Shown: piece after piece, positions 21,824 through 29,579 of the stretch | How the letters are laid out: each line of letters begins with the position of its first letter | How positions within the stretch are numbered: the first letter of the stretch is position 1 | Assembly (NCBI RefSeq): GCF_024347415.1 | Contig: NZ_AP025476.1 | Span: 2,976,001-3,040,000, forward strand | Direction of reading: 5' to 3' | DNA from: Vibrio crassostreae | GTDB lineage: Bacteria > Pseudomonadota > Gammaproteobacteria > Enterobacterales > Vibrionaceae | Length of the DNA: 64,000 bases | Program-made: the position numbers and the translations under genes | Notes under the pieces: generated by a model | Databases searched by the model: none | Told to the model about the DNA's origin: nothing | Seen by the model: the letters and a program-made list of their open reading frames with translations, nothing else

Positions 21824-22795
21824 ATGGATTGGAAAAACACATTTCAGCCACTCGCTCATACACAAAATGAATCGCTTCCAGAACTGATGATGACACACGT
21901 GTCAGACTGGAGTGCAATCACCATGATAGGCGATGACAAAAAGTCGTACCTGCAAGGTCAAGTAACGTGCGACGTGGTGACTCTTCCTAATGATGAATCC
22001 ACATTAGGCGCGCACTGTGATGCAAAAGGAAAAGTATGGAGTATCTTTCGTTTGTTCCACCACAACGGTGGCTACGCACTCATGCAACCTAAATCTGCGA
22101 TTGAAGTCGAGCTCGTTGAAATCAAAAAGTACGCCGTGTTCTCTAAGGTCGATATCGAGCAAACGTCTGACGTTGTCATCGGTGTGATGGGTGCGTCTGC
22201 AAATCAATACATTGATTCGATTTCAGAAAGCCAAGGTAATGTGCGTGCGATTTCTGGCGGTACGGCCGTTTTAGTATCAGACAACCGCTGGGCTCTACTT
22301 GTGACAGAAGAAGCTGCAGAAGCTTTAGTCACCAACAGCTCTGCTGAGAAAGTATCAGAAGCACTTTGGCAATATAATGAAATTATTGATGCTCAGCCGA
22401 ATCTATCGAAAACTGAGCAGGTTAAGCACATCCCTCAAGCGCTTAACCTGCAAGCGATTGGCGGTATCAGCTTTTCAAAAGGCTGTTACACAGGTCAAGA
22501 AACGGTTGCTCGTGCTAAGTACCGCGGCATGAACAAGCGTGAGATGCGTATTGTTTCTGGCCCAACTGGGGAAGTGCTAACACTAGAGAACCCTATTGAA
22601 CTAGAGCGTAGCGTAGGTGAAAACTGGCGTGGCGCAGGCCGACTATTAAACGTATATCAATTTGCTGATAACCAAGCGATTGGTTTAATGGTATTGCCAA
22701 ACAACCTGGATGACGATGTTCAGCTTCGATTGACTGCGCAGCCTGATCAAGTGTGGAATATCCTGCCACTGCCTTACAGCCTCGAAGACGAGTAA
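21824..22795 (+). CDS. ygfZ: Folate-binding tRNA-modifying protein YgfZ
   Basis: Folate-dependent protein (COG0354, IBA57 family) that supports activity of certain iron-sulfur enzymes such as the tRNA methylthiotransferase MiaB. It is 323 residues (E. coli 326). The family signature KGCYTGQE is present in SFSKGCYTGQETVARAKYRG. The frame is open to 21632, but AGGAAAG sits 5-6 bases before the ATG at 21824 and the protein then begins MDWKNTFQPL, so that start is used. The next gene follows after only four bases. Confidence 0.95.
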   Translation: MDWKNTFQPLAHTQNESLPELMMTHVSDWSAITMIGDDKKSYLQGQVTCDVVTLPNDESTLGAHCDAKGKVWSIFRLFHHNGGYALMQPKSAIEVELVEIKKYAVFSKVDIEQTSDVVIGVMGASANQYIDSISESQGNVRAISGGTAVLVSDNRWALLVTEEAAEALVTNSSAEKVSEALWQYNEIIDAQPNLSKTEQVKHIPQALNLQAIGGISFSKGCYTGQETVARAKYRGMNKREMRIVSGPTGEVLTLENPIELERSVGENWRGAGRLLNVYQFADNQAIGLMVLPNNLDDDVQLRLTAQPDQVWNILPLPYSLEDE

Positions 22796-22799
22796 CCAC

Positions 22800-23261
22800 G
22801 TGGAAACACTGATTACACAATGGCTGGATCAACAGCAGGTGAAGTATCGCCTGCTGATGCAAAGTAAACCCACCACCAGCATCGAAGAAACCGCGCAAGA
22901 GCGAGGCATCGACCCATCTCAAATGGTCAAGTGCATCCTGCTCAAGGATATGGGTAATCAGTATGCACTGGCCTGTACTGCTGGCGATCGTTCTGTCGAC
23001 CCCAAGAAAGTACGCTCGGTGCTGAATTGCCGTCGGATGACTTGCGTGTCGCTCACTGATGTTGAAGCGATCACTGGCTTTAAAGTGGGTTGCGTTGGTC
23101 CGCTCGCTCTCAAGAGACACATGCCGATCATTTTTGATCCTTCCATTCAGAACAACTCGACCGTAACCATTAGCTCGGGTGTTCGAATGGCTGGCGTTGC
23201 GTTGGATCTCAATGATCTTATGGCGCTATGTGCACCGACCGTCGCAGATATCAGTCGATGA
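22800..23261 (+). CDS. YbaK/EbsC-family aminoacyl-tRNA deacylase
   Basis: A 153-residue protein of the YbaK/ProX deacylase fold, which hydrolyses mischarged tRNAs (classically Cys- or Ala-tRNA-Pro). Seen are the N-terminal TTSIEETAQERGIDPSQMVKCILL helix-strand segment (given in parts: IEETAQERG, MVKCILLK), the conserved Lys, and the GFKVGCVGPLALK and GVRMAGVALDLNDL motifs. The start is a GTG at 22800, four bases after the ygfZ stop, so translation is probably coupled. Exact substrate cannot be told from sequence. Confidence 0.85.
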   Translation: METLITQWLDQQQVKYRLLMQSKPTTSIEETAQERGIDPSQMVKCILLKDMGNQYALACTAGDRSVDPKKVRSVLNCRRMTCVSLTDVEAITGFKVGCVGPLALKRHMPIIFDPSIQNNSTVTISSGVRMAGVALDLNDLMALCAPTVADISR

Positions 23262-23533
23262 TCGTTTCGATCAGATCATGCTTCGCAAACTTCATTTGAA
23301 TATTTCATTGAGTACATTTTTTGTGTGAACTTCGTCATAAGAAGAACACACCACTAGTAAATAGTTACTCAAAATAAAAGCATAAGTAGTCACAAAGTTA
23401 AATTTGCGTTATTGTAAATTTACTGACTAGCTATTAAGCAAATCAGTACAAGTGAATCCACTGAGTAACATCAGTATCCACTTTTGTGTAATGCATCTGT
23501 GACTATTCGCCCGTTTTAGACGGGCTTTTTTTT
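23262..23533 (+). ncRNA. Possible small RNA or long 3' region ending at a terminator
   Basis: After the deacylase stop there are about 250 non-coding bases ending in a terminator (23509-23533). The distance is longer than needed for termination of the upstream gene, so the region may hold an independent or 3'-derived small RNA. A weak promoter-like pair (TTGCGT near 23404, AT-rich -10 about 17 bases later) could start a transcript of about 100 bases. I do not recognise it as a known Vibrio sRNA. Confidence 0.25.
23509..23533 (+). terminator. Intrinsic terminator
   Basis: GCCCG, seven-base loop, CGGGC, then eight T residues. It ends either the ygfZ-deacylase transcript or a small RNA. Confidence 0.85.
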
Positions 23534-23823
23534 GTCAGAAATTTACAATTTGATTACACAAACAAAAAAATCCCGCCTATTCTTATACTTGTAACATTAT
23601 CACTGCTTAATACCGAACAGGAAAGTTCACGGCAGTTCACTACTCAGTATTATTTTGGGGAGGAGCTCACGTAAAAATAGATATTTACTGAAGAAAGTGC
23701 TTAGAACAGCACAAATATCTAATTAACGTCAACTCTACTGCATATTACTCCATGCTTATCACAATTATTATCTCGGAGTTTTTCTATAATATGCAGGCTA
23801 GGTAAATATAAGGATAATAAAAA
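23534..23823 (+). promoter_or_regulatory. Long leader/promoter region of ytfK
   Basis: No gene is seen in these 290 bases. Features: a direct repeat GTTCAC at 23625-23630 and 23635-23640 (10-bp period), an isolated strong SD-like run GGGGAGGAG at 23657-23665 with no start codon after it, and a -10-like TATAAT about 35 bases before the ytfK start. In E. coli ytfK is under phosphate/stress control; whether the repeat is an operator is unknown. Confidence 0.35.
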
Positions 23824-24030
23824 ATGAGACTGTTTAAGCGCTATACACCGAGTATGATAGCTAAACATGTAAGTCGACTTTTCAAAGGACGAATCTACAT
23901 TTACGGCGTAGGAAAATTTGAGTTTGATAACGGTAAGCTAGTGCTACCAGACCGAGCAGAAAAGCGTCACTTTCAAACAGTGAAAGAAATAAATAGTGAA
24001 ATCATGAAACTGCGCTGCGCGTACGCATGA
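23824..24030 (+). CDS. ytfK: YtfK family (DUF1107) stringent response modulator
   Basis: A 68-residue protein aligning end to end with E. coli YtfK (also 68 residues): an MRLFKRYTPSMIAKHVSRLF-type N-terminus, then KGRIYIYGVGKFEF and a C-terminal helix KEINSEIMKLR. E. coli YtfK binds SpoT and tilts it towards ppGpp synthesis during phosphate and fatty acid starvation. The TAAGGATAATAAAAA leader gives a ribosome binding site. It is monocistronic, with a terminator directly after it. Assignment is by recalled homology. Confidence 0.85.
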   Translation: MRLFKRYTPSMIAKHVSRLFKGRIYIYGVGKFEFDNGKLVLPDRAEKRHFQTVKEINSEIMKLRCAYA

Positions 24031-24060
24031 CCTGATTATCTACAGAATTAAAAACAAAAA

Positions 24061-24087
24061 GGGTTGGCATTATGCCAACCCTTTTTT
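24061..24087. terminator. Bidirectional terminator ytfK/ubiI
   Basis: GGGTTGGCA-TTA-TGCCAACCC with six T after it and an A-run before it, between the converging genes. Confidence 0.9.
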
Positions 24088-24129
24088 CGTATCAATGATG
24101 ATTCGATAAATCACCAGAACACTATGTCA

Positions 24130-25353
24130 CTATCGATGAGTCACTGGACGCTTAGCTAAATCAGGAAGATTGCCAGATAAACCCAGTGCGCGCTTCATGA
24201 TCTCATCTTTCGCACCCGGTAATTGACCTGCTAGCTTCATACCGATACCACGAATCAGCTTCTTAGCTGGGTTATCGCCTTCAAACAGGTCTTTAAAGCC
24301 CTGCATTGAAGCAATCATTTTCGCCGCCTCTGCTTTTCTCCAGCGCTCGTAGCCGCGAAGATTACGCTTGGTGCCAATGTCCTCACCCGCAACCCATAGC
24401 TTTAACAGCTCTTGTGCTAAGCTTGCTGCGTCTAATAGGCCAAGGTTAACGCCCTGCCCCGCTAATGGATGAATGGTATGAGCAGCATCACCAACCAAAG
24501 CCACACGCTCTACCGCAAAGTCACGTGCATAACGCATGCGTAGTGGGAATGCAAAACGGTCACCAACCACTTCGCATAATCCAAGCTTTGAGTCGAACTC
24601 TGCCGTTAGCTGCTTATTAAAATCAGTATCCGACATGGATACCAACTTCTCGGCACGGTTTGGTTCCGTAGACCAAACAATCGAGCTCATGTGGCTTGGT
24701 TGCATTGGTAGGAATGCCAATGGGCCTTGAGGTGTGAATATTTGACGAGCAACGCTGTGGTGCGGCTCTGTGGTTTTGATGTTCGCGACAATCGCACTGT
24801 GTCCGTAATCCCAATGTGTTAATGGGATATCTTGCTGCTTACGAACCCAAGAGTTTGCGCCGTCTGCTCCAACAACTAACTTAGCTGTCAGTGCTTGACC
24901 ATTGTCCAATGTTAACCAAGCTTCACTTTCACCAATCGCCATCGTTTTACACGTTGCGGGCATATACAGGCTGACGTTGTCTTGCTTCTTAACCTGATCA
25001 AGCAGCGCTAATTGAATCACACGGTTTTCAACGATATGACCCAAGTTCGGCTGAGCCAAGCGTGTCGAGTCAAACTCAATACGGGCAAAGCTGTCTTGCT
25101 CCCACACTTCCATCGCTTGATACGGTGCTGCACGTCTTTGTTCGATACCTTGCCATGCACCTAGGTTGCGAAGAATCACTTCACTAGAACGACTCAACGC
25201 GGATACACGTACGTCAGGCAGCTCACTAAGCCCTTCGCTGGGAGCTCTACCTTCAATGACAGCAATTCTTAGGTCACTGTCTTTCAGGGCAGCAGCAAGC
25301 GCTAAGCCAACCATGCCACCACCAACAATCGCGATATCAACACTTTGCATCAT
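24130..25353 (-). CDS. ubiI: 2-octaprenylphenol (C5) hydroxylase UbiI
   Basis: FAD monooxygenase (formerly VisC) that hydroxylates C5 of the ubiquinone ring precursor. It is 407 residues (E. coli 400). The FAD motif VDIAIVGGGMVGLALA, the DGANSWVR motif and RVALVGDAAHTIHPLAGQGVNLG are present. The N-terminus MQSVDIAIVGGG matches E. coli if the second ATG (25350) is used; an AAGG site is better spaced for the first, so the start is ambiguous by one codon. It lies 11 bp after ubiH. Confidence 0.95.
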   Translation of the reverse strand: MMQSVDIAIVGGGMVGLALAAALKDSDLRIAVIEGRAPSEGLSELPDVRVSALSRSSEVILRNLGAWQGIEQRRAAPYQAMEVWEQDSFARIEFDSTRLAQPNLGHIVENRVIQLALLDQVKKQDNVSLYMPATCKTMAIGESEAWLTLDNGQALTAKLVVGADGANSWVRKQQDIPLTHWDYGHSAIVANIKTTEPHHSVARQIFTPQGPLAFLPMQPSHMSSIVWSTEPNRAEKLVSMSDTDFNKQLTAEFDSKLGLCEVVGDRFAFPLRMRYARDFAVERVALVGDAAHTIHPLAGQGVNLGLLDAASLAQELLKLWVAGEDIGTKRNLRGYERWRKAEAAKMIASMQGFKDLFEGDNPAKKLIRGIGMKLAGQLPGAKDEIMKRALGLSGNLPDLAKRPVTHR

Positions 25354-25364
25354 TATTTATTACC

Positions 25365-26543
25365 TTATCTTTCTACTAGGCCAAGCGTATGACGCAAAAG
25401 TGGACCTTTAAGTGGTGGAAGGTTATCTATTACGGCTAACCCAAGATTACGCCCAATGCGAGCGGTCATAAAATCGTTTGAGAACAGGTGAACTAGGCTT
25501 GAAGTCAACATGATCGTTGCGTCTCTATCTTGTTCTCTACGTTTTCTAAAGTTAACAAGACCACGGTAACGACCCACATCATCCAACTGAGTACACAACT
25601 CTTCTGCCAAGGAAGCCACGTCTCGGATACCTAGGTTAAAGCCTTGCCCCGCAATGGGGTGAAGCGTTTGAGCAGCATTACCAACAATGGCAAATCGATG
25701 AGAGATATTTTGCTGTCGGTGACGAAGAATCAGTGGATAGCTCGCACGCTTGCCGACTTTCTCTAATCGGCCAAGTCGCCAACCAAAATCGCTCTGAAGC
25801 TGCTCAAGGAATTCGTCGTCGTTAAAAGCCATAACTTTATCGACTTGCTCCGGCGGTAAACACCAAACCAGAGACAAACGGTTATCACTCATCGGCAATA
25901 GAGCGACTGGCCCATGATGGGTAAAACGCTCAAATGCGCGACCTTGATGGGGTTCGCTCGCCACGATATTGGCAATCACAGCAACCTGTTCAAAGTCATG
26001 TTCATTCAGTGGGATATTGAGTTGCTGACTACAGGTTGAGATTGCACCGTCAGCCGCAACCAGTAACTTAGTCGTTATGGTTTGCCCACTGTTGAGTTCG
26101 ATAGTTGTCAGTGACTCACTTCGCTCAACTTTCGCTACCGAGTCCGGACACAACATCGTAATTGCCGCTTCTGATTCCAGCTTCTGCTGATAAATTCGAC
26201 CAACATCGGCTAACTCGACTACATAGCCAAGTGCATCTACAGCCAGTTCTTCACTATAGATATCCGTCATCCCTGCATGCCCACGATCCGATACATGGAT
26301 ATCTTTAATCGGGGTCGCTACCGGAGCGATAGATTGCCACAAGTGCAGAGAGTCAAGGATCTGTACCGTGCCATAAGACAAAGCGATCGAACGAGAATCA
26401 AACCCAGGATGAGCTTGATGATCAACCTGATAAGGCTCAACCACCGCAATCGACAACGAGCCTTGGCTTAGGCGGTTCAGAGCAAGGGCTAACGTCGCCC
26501 CCGCCATTGCACCACCAGCAATTACAACATCATATTGAGCCAT
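25365..26543 (-). CDS. ubiH: 2-octaprenyl-6-methoxyphenol hydroxylase UbiH
   Basis: FAD monooxygenase that hydroxylates C1 of the ubiquinone ring. It is 392 residues. It has the GGAMAGATLALAL dinucleotide motif, HPGFDSRSIALS, AADGAISTCS, and a FAD-binding VGNAAQTLHPIAGQGFN; the stretch EGRAFERFTxHGPxAxLPMSD of E. coli UbiH has a clear counterpart (GRAFERFTHHGPVALLPMSD). A GAGG sequence favours the second of two adjacent ATGs. In E. coli pepP lies between ygfB and ubiH; here the gap is about 20 bp and pepP is absent. Confidence 0.95.
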   Translation of the reverse strand: MAQYDVVIAGGAMAGATLALALNRLSQGSLSIAVVEPYQVDHQAHPGFDSRSIALSYGTVQILDSLHLWQSIAPVATPIKDIHVSDRGHAGMTDIYSEELAVDALGYVVELADVGRIYQQKLESEAAITMLCPDSVAKVERSESLTTIELNSGQTITTKLLVAADGAISTCSQQLNIPLNEHDFEQVAVIANIVASEPHQGRAFERFTHHGPVALLPMSDNRLSLVWCLPPEQVDKVMAFNDDEFLEQLQSDFGWRLGRLEKVGKRASYPLILRHRQQNISHRFAIVGNAAQTLHPIAGQGFNLGIRDVASLAEELCTQLDDVGRYRGLVNFRKRREQDRDATIMLTSSLVHLFSNDFMTARIGRNLGLAVIDNLPPLKGPLLRHTLGLVER

Positions 26544-26566
26544 CATAACCTCAAACCGACAAACGA

Positions 26567-27142
26567 TTAGTGAATGGTTGGCGCCGCATCTTCAGATGGG
26601 CGTGCACCAAATTCAGCGTGAATCGTTAATGCACACGCTTTTACGTGCTCAATAACGTGCTCTAGAAGTTGTGCTTGTTCTTCCAGATCATCTTCTTCAT
26701 CAATGCCTAGCTTTGCCATCTCTTCAAGATCCGCCAACGCTTCTTTCGTGCCTTCAGACGCTTTGTTCAATTGAGCGCCAACAAGACCTAAACCAGAGAT
26801 GAAATGGTTAATCCAATCAGACACACCGTCAGCCAAGTCAAACAGGCTTGCGCTTGCGTCTTCGTCAGGCAGCAACATAGACAATTCCATGCCTGAACCT
26901 GTGATTTCACTGGTCGTTACTTTCAATGTCGCTTCCGCTAGCGTTAACGCGCGATCTGGCCAGCCCATACCTTCGTTGGTGTAATCAAAGATCAGCGGTT
27001 GCCAACTCTTATCTGCTAGGCTTAAGCCTCCGCTTAACATACCCGTTAATAAACCATGCATCTCAGCAGGGGTTACGGCTAGACTTGCCGATTGAAGTTC
27101 AGTCGCAACCGTTAGGTAATCAGGTAAAGTAGTTTCGCTCAT
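26567..27142 (-). CDS. ygfB: UPF0149 family protein YgfB
   Basis: A 191-residue protein of the UPF0149/YecA-like family matching YgfB (E. coli 194). It is acidic and helical, with [16 protein letters not shown] near residue 22 and [11 protein letters not shown] in the middle. It lacks the C-terminal SEC-C zinc motif found in YecA. Function is not settled; in Pseudomonas a relative acts as a transcription-related suppressor of a stress programme. It precedes ubiH-ubiI and is divergent from zapA. Confidence 0.9.
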   Translation of the reverse strand: MSETTLPDYLTVATELQSASLAVTPAEMHGLLTGMLSGGLSLADKSWQPLIFDYTNEGMGWPDRALTLAEATLKVTTSEITGSGMELSMLLPDEDASASLFDLADGVSDWINHFISGLGLVGAQLNKASEGTKEALADLEEMAKLGIDEEDDLEEQAQLLEHVIEHVKACALTIHAEFGARPSEDAAPTIH

Positions 27143-27450
27143 CAGATAGCTCGCTCAGTTATTCTTTATATCGATAGTATAATCGTACCACTTCACCCCA
27201 ATTCTGGTAAGCATCGATCCCCAGCAATTGAAGGATGACTGACTACCAATTGTTCAATTTGCTGAATTACTGTGTGCTCAAGCTCTCATTTACAAACAGT
27301 CACTCTGAAAAGCTTGAATCTTAATAGCGGTTTACCTATAGTTTCTCCCTCAGAGGAGATTGCTTCCTCATCGGTACTTGCACTTTTTCTTTCTCAAAAA
27401 ATGGCGAAGGGCAACAGCCTTAAAATAGCGCGTTAAAGAGTTCATCCATC
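27143..27450. promoter_or_regulatory. ygfB-zapA divergent intergenic region
   Basis: About 308 bases with no gene. A TATACT-type -10 for ygfB can be read on the minus strand at about 27171-27180, and a TAAAAT element lies about 28 bases before zapA. No clear operator was identified. Confidence 0.3.
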
Positions 27451-27759
27451 ATGAGTAATCAAGCGGTAGACGTTGAAATATTAGGAAAACTGACTCGAGT
27501 GAATTGTCCACCAGGGCAAGAAGAGTCATTGATTGCAGCGGCGGCCGATCTTGATAATCGATTGAAAGAGATGGCTGAACGTACTAAGGTAACCAATGAA
27601 GTGAAGCTGCTAACTATCGCAGCTCTGAATATTTGCTACGAATTACAAACCAAGAAGTTTGAAGCAAATGATGAACAAAACGCACTGACCGAGCGAATGG
27701 AACAGCTCACGACATCACTTTCAGATGTCCTCAGTAAAGTTAAGCACGGACAGCAATAG
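27451..27759 (+). CDS. zapA: Cell division protein ZapA
   Basis: Promotes Z-ring assembly by cross-linking FtsZ protofilaments at midcell. It is 102 residues (E. coli 109), with the VDVEILGKLTRVNCPPGQEE N-terminal domain (read in parts: VEILGKL, CPPGQEE) and a long C-terminal coiled coil (about 58-98). It lies just upstream of 6S RNA and fau, the conserved zapA-ssrS-fau order. Confidence 0.96.
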   Translation: MSNQAVDVEILGKLTRVNCPPGQEESLIAAAADLDNRLKEMAERTKVTNEVKLLTIAALNICYELQTKKFEANDEQNALTERMEQLTTSLSDVLSKVKHGQQ

Positions 27760-27770
27760 CGTACACAAAA

Positions 27771-27952
27771 TTTACCCTGGAGTGTTTGTCAGAGGATTCA
27801 CGTCCCCGAGCCGATAAGCAATCCCTAAGGGTTAGTACTTGAGTGCTATTGAGCATGCTCGGTCCGCCGAGAAGCCTACGGTAATCATTGCTGATCCGCC
27901 TTGAACTCGCTGGTTCAAGGGCCATCTATTCTCAACGGCACTTTGGGGTATC
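27771..27952 (+). ncRNA. ssrS: 6S RNA
   Basis: Regulatory RNA that binds sigma-70 RNA polymerase holoenzyme, mimicking an open promoter, in stationary phase. The ends pair: the 12 bases TACCCTGGAGTG (27773-27784) pair throughout, with G-U pairs, with CACTTTGGGGTA (27939-27950). The conserved GAGCATGCTCGGTCCG segment (near 27852-27868), GAGCCGATA and the later GGTTCAAGGG also match E. coli 6S RNA. About 182 bases, between zapA and fau as expected; ends are approximate. Confidence 0.95.
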
Positions 27953-27959
27953 CCTTCTT

Positions 27960-28559
27960 ATGAAGACGCTCACACGCAGCGAATTTCGCAAACAGATCCG
28001 TATCAAACGCAATGCCTTATCTGGCGACCAGCAAACTCAATCCGGTATAGACTTAGTTAAGCAGTGTTCTCAGCTCAATGAGATTCTGTCAGCTCAACAT
28101 ATTGCCCTCTACATCTCTATCGATGGCGAACTCGATACCCAGCCTTTGATCGAATGGTTATGGGCGCAAGGTAAGCAAACTTATTTACCAGTATTACACC
28201 CCTTCTCTGCCGGACACCTGTTGTTTCTACATTATTCTCCAACCACACCCACTGTTTTGAATAAGTACGGAATCGTTGAACCCCAACTTAATCAAATGCT
28301 GGTTAAACCTTGCCAGCAGCTCGACCTTATTCTTACGCCCCTTGTCGGCTTTGACTCTCATGGCCATCGTTTAGGTATGGGCGGCGGATATTACGATCGC
28401 ACCTTGGCGAAGTGGTTCGAAACGGGCGAAGGCGCAACTCCTATTGGTTTGGCTCATGATTGCCAACATGTTGATACCCTACCGATTGAAGAATGGGACA
28501 TTCCGTTACCTAAAATCGTGACTCCAAGTAAAACTTGGCAATGGGAAAACAACCATTAA
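27960..28559 (+). CDS. fau: 5-formyltetrahydrofolate cyclo-ligase
   Basis: Converts 5-formyl-THF to 5,10-methenyl-THF (formerly YgfA), salvaging folate; in E. coli it also affects persistence. It is 199 residues from the chosen start. The signature MGGGYYDRTLAKW (around 140) and LTPLVGFDSHGHRLG are clear. The frame is open to 27888 inside 6S RNA, but MKTLTRSEFRKQIR after the RNA is the sensible start. It is downstream of ssrS and probably cotranscribed or processed from the same RNA. Confidence 0.95.
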   Translation: MKTLTRSEFRKQIRIKRNALSGDQQTQSGIDLVKQCSQLNEILSAQHIALYISIDGELDTQPLIEWLWAQGKQTYLPVLHPFSAGHLLFLHYSPTTPTVLNKYGIVEPQLNQMLVKPCQQLDLILTPLVGFDSHGHRLGMGGGYYDRTLAKWFETGEGATPIGLAHDCQHVDTLPIEEWDIPLPKIVTPSKTWQWENNH

Positions 28560-28574
28560 AGCGCTATAATCGCG

Positions 28575-28630
28575 CCGCAAACGTTAACCTCGATATATAA
28601 ACGTTAACTTCAATACGCGAACGATTAATT
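28575..28630. promoter_or_regulatory. Three LacI/PurR-like operator sites at 20-bp period before rpiA
   Basis: Sites centred on CG at 28582, 28602 and 28622: CCGCAAACGTTAACCT, a TAAACGTTAACTT unit and ACGCGAACGATTAATT. Compared with the PurR consensus ANGCAANCGNTTNCNT they have about 2, 3 and 2 mismatches. The exact 20-bp spacing places them on one helix face, 32-87 bp before the rpiA start. A TATAAT at 28565-28570 just upstream could be the promoter -10, putting the array in the early transcribed region. Assignment to a particular regulator is inference. Confidence 0.5.
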
Positions 28631-28661
28631 CAAAGCGCAAGACCTTATTCAGGAGAATGGC

Positions 28662-29318
28662 ATGACTCAAGATGAAATGAAAAAAGCAGCTGGCTGGGCA
28701 GCACTTCAATATGTTGAAGAAGGCAGCATTGTAGGTGTAGGTACTGGCTCAACAGTAAATCACTTCATCGACGCACTTGGCACAATGAAAGACAAAATCA
28801 AAGGTGCGGTTTCAAGCTCTGTAGCCTCTACTGAAAAACTAGAAGCACTAGAAATCAAAGTATTTGAGTGCAACGACGTATTCAAGTTAGACATCTATGT
28901 TGATGGTGCAGACGAAATTAACGCTTCACGCGATATGATCAAAGGCGGCGGCGCTGCTTTGACTCGTGAAAAAATCGTAGCGGCTATCTCTGATAAGTTT
29001 GTGTGTATTGTTGACGGTACTAAAGCAGTTGATGTGTTGGGCAAATTCCCACTGCCTGTTGAAGTAATCCCAATGGCACGTTCGTACGTTGCTCGTGAGT
29101 TAGTTAAGCTTGGTGGTGACCCAGTTTACCGCGAAGGCTGCACAACCGATAATGGCAACGTGATCCTAGATGTGTACGGCATGGCGATCGAAAACCCGAA
29201 ACAACTAGAAGATATCATCAATGGTATTGCTGGTGTGGTGACGGTTGGTCTGTTCGCTCACCGTGGCGCTGATGTGGTTATCACTGGCACACCTGAAGGT
29301 GCAAAAATCGAAGAATAA
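28662..29318 (+). CDS. rpiA: Ribose-5-phosphate isomerase A
   Basis: Interconverts ribose 5-phosphate and ribulose 5-phosphate, in the non-oxidative pentose phosphate pathway, supplying PRPP precursor. It is 218 residues (E. coli 219). The substrate and catalytic motifs [19 protein letters not shown] and [12 protein letters not shown] are present. CAGGAGAATGGC gives the ribosome binding site. A terminator follows. Confidence 0.98.
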   Translation: MTQDEMKKAAGWAALQYVEEGSIVGVGTGSTVNHFIDALGTMKDKIKGAVSSSVASTEKLEALEIKVFECNDVFKLDIYVDGADEINASRDMIKGGGAALTREKIVAAISDKFVCIVDGTKAVDVLGKFPLPVEVIPMARSYVARELVKLGGDPVYREGCTTDNGNVILDVYGMAIENPKQLEDIINGIAGVVTVGLFAHRGADVVITGTPEGAKIEE

Positions 29319-29357
29319 ATAATGAAAGATTGAGTTTTTCTGTTACTTCATTACATA

Positions 29358-29383
29358 CGGTGCCCTAGGGCGCCGTTTTTTTT
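29358..29383 (+). terminator. Terminator after rpiA
   Basis: CGGTGCCC-TA-GGGCGCCG stem with one G-T pair, then eight T. Confidence 0.88.
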
Positions 29384-29579
29384 GCTTTATTGCTGTAAAA
29401 TTATGTCTTATTCCGTAATTTTCTTACCCAAAACATTTTTTTTTTGTTACTTTATTGTTCAGAAGACGCACAGGGAAAACGTTTGTCTCCTAACAAAGTG
29501 GTGAATTTGTTCCCCTTTCAGCCATTTTGTAGCACGTGCGCCGCATTTGCCCAACCTTTCCATTTTAAGGACGAGAACA
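29384..29579 (+). promoter_or_regulatory. serA upstream region
   Basis: A T-rich track (ten T, 29436-29445) and a PurR-like sequence around 29473-29488 (GGGAAAACGTTTGTCT, about three mismatches to the PurR consensus) lie upstream of serA. PurR control of serA has been reported in E. coli, so the site is plausible. Confidence 0.3.

Noticed and set aside
22593..23120. 175-residue minus-strand frame
   Set aside because: Antisense to ygfZ and the deacylase, both of which match families over full length.
27740..27925. 61-residue minus-strand frame
   Set aside because: Antisense to 6S RNA; no ribosome binding site.
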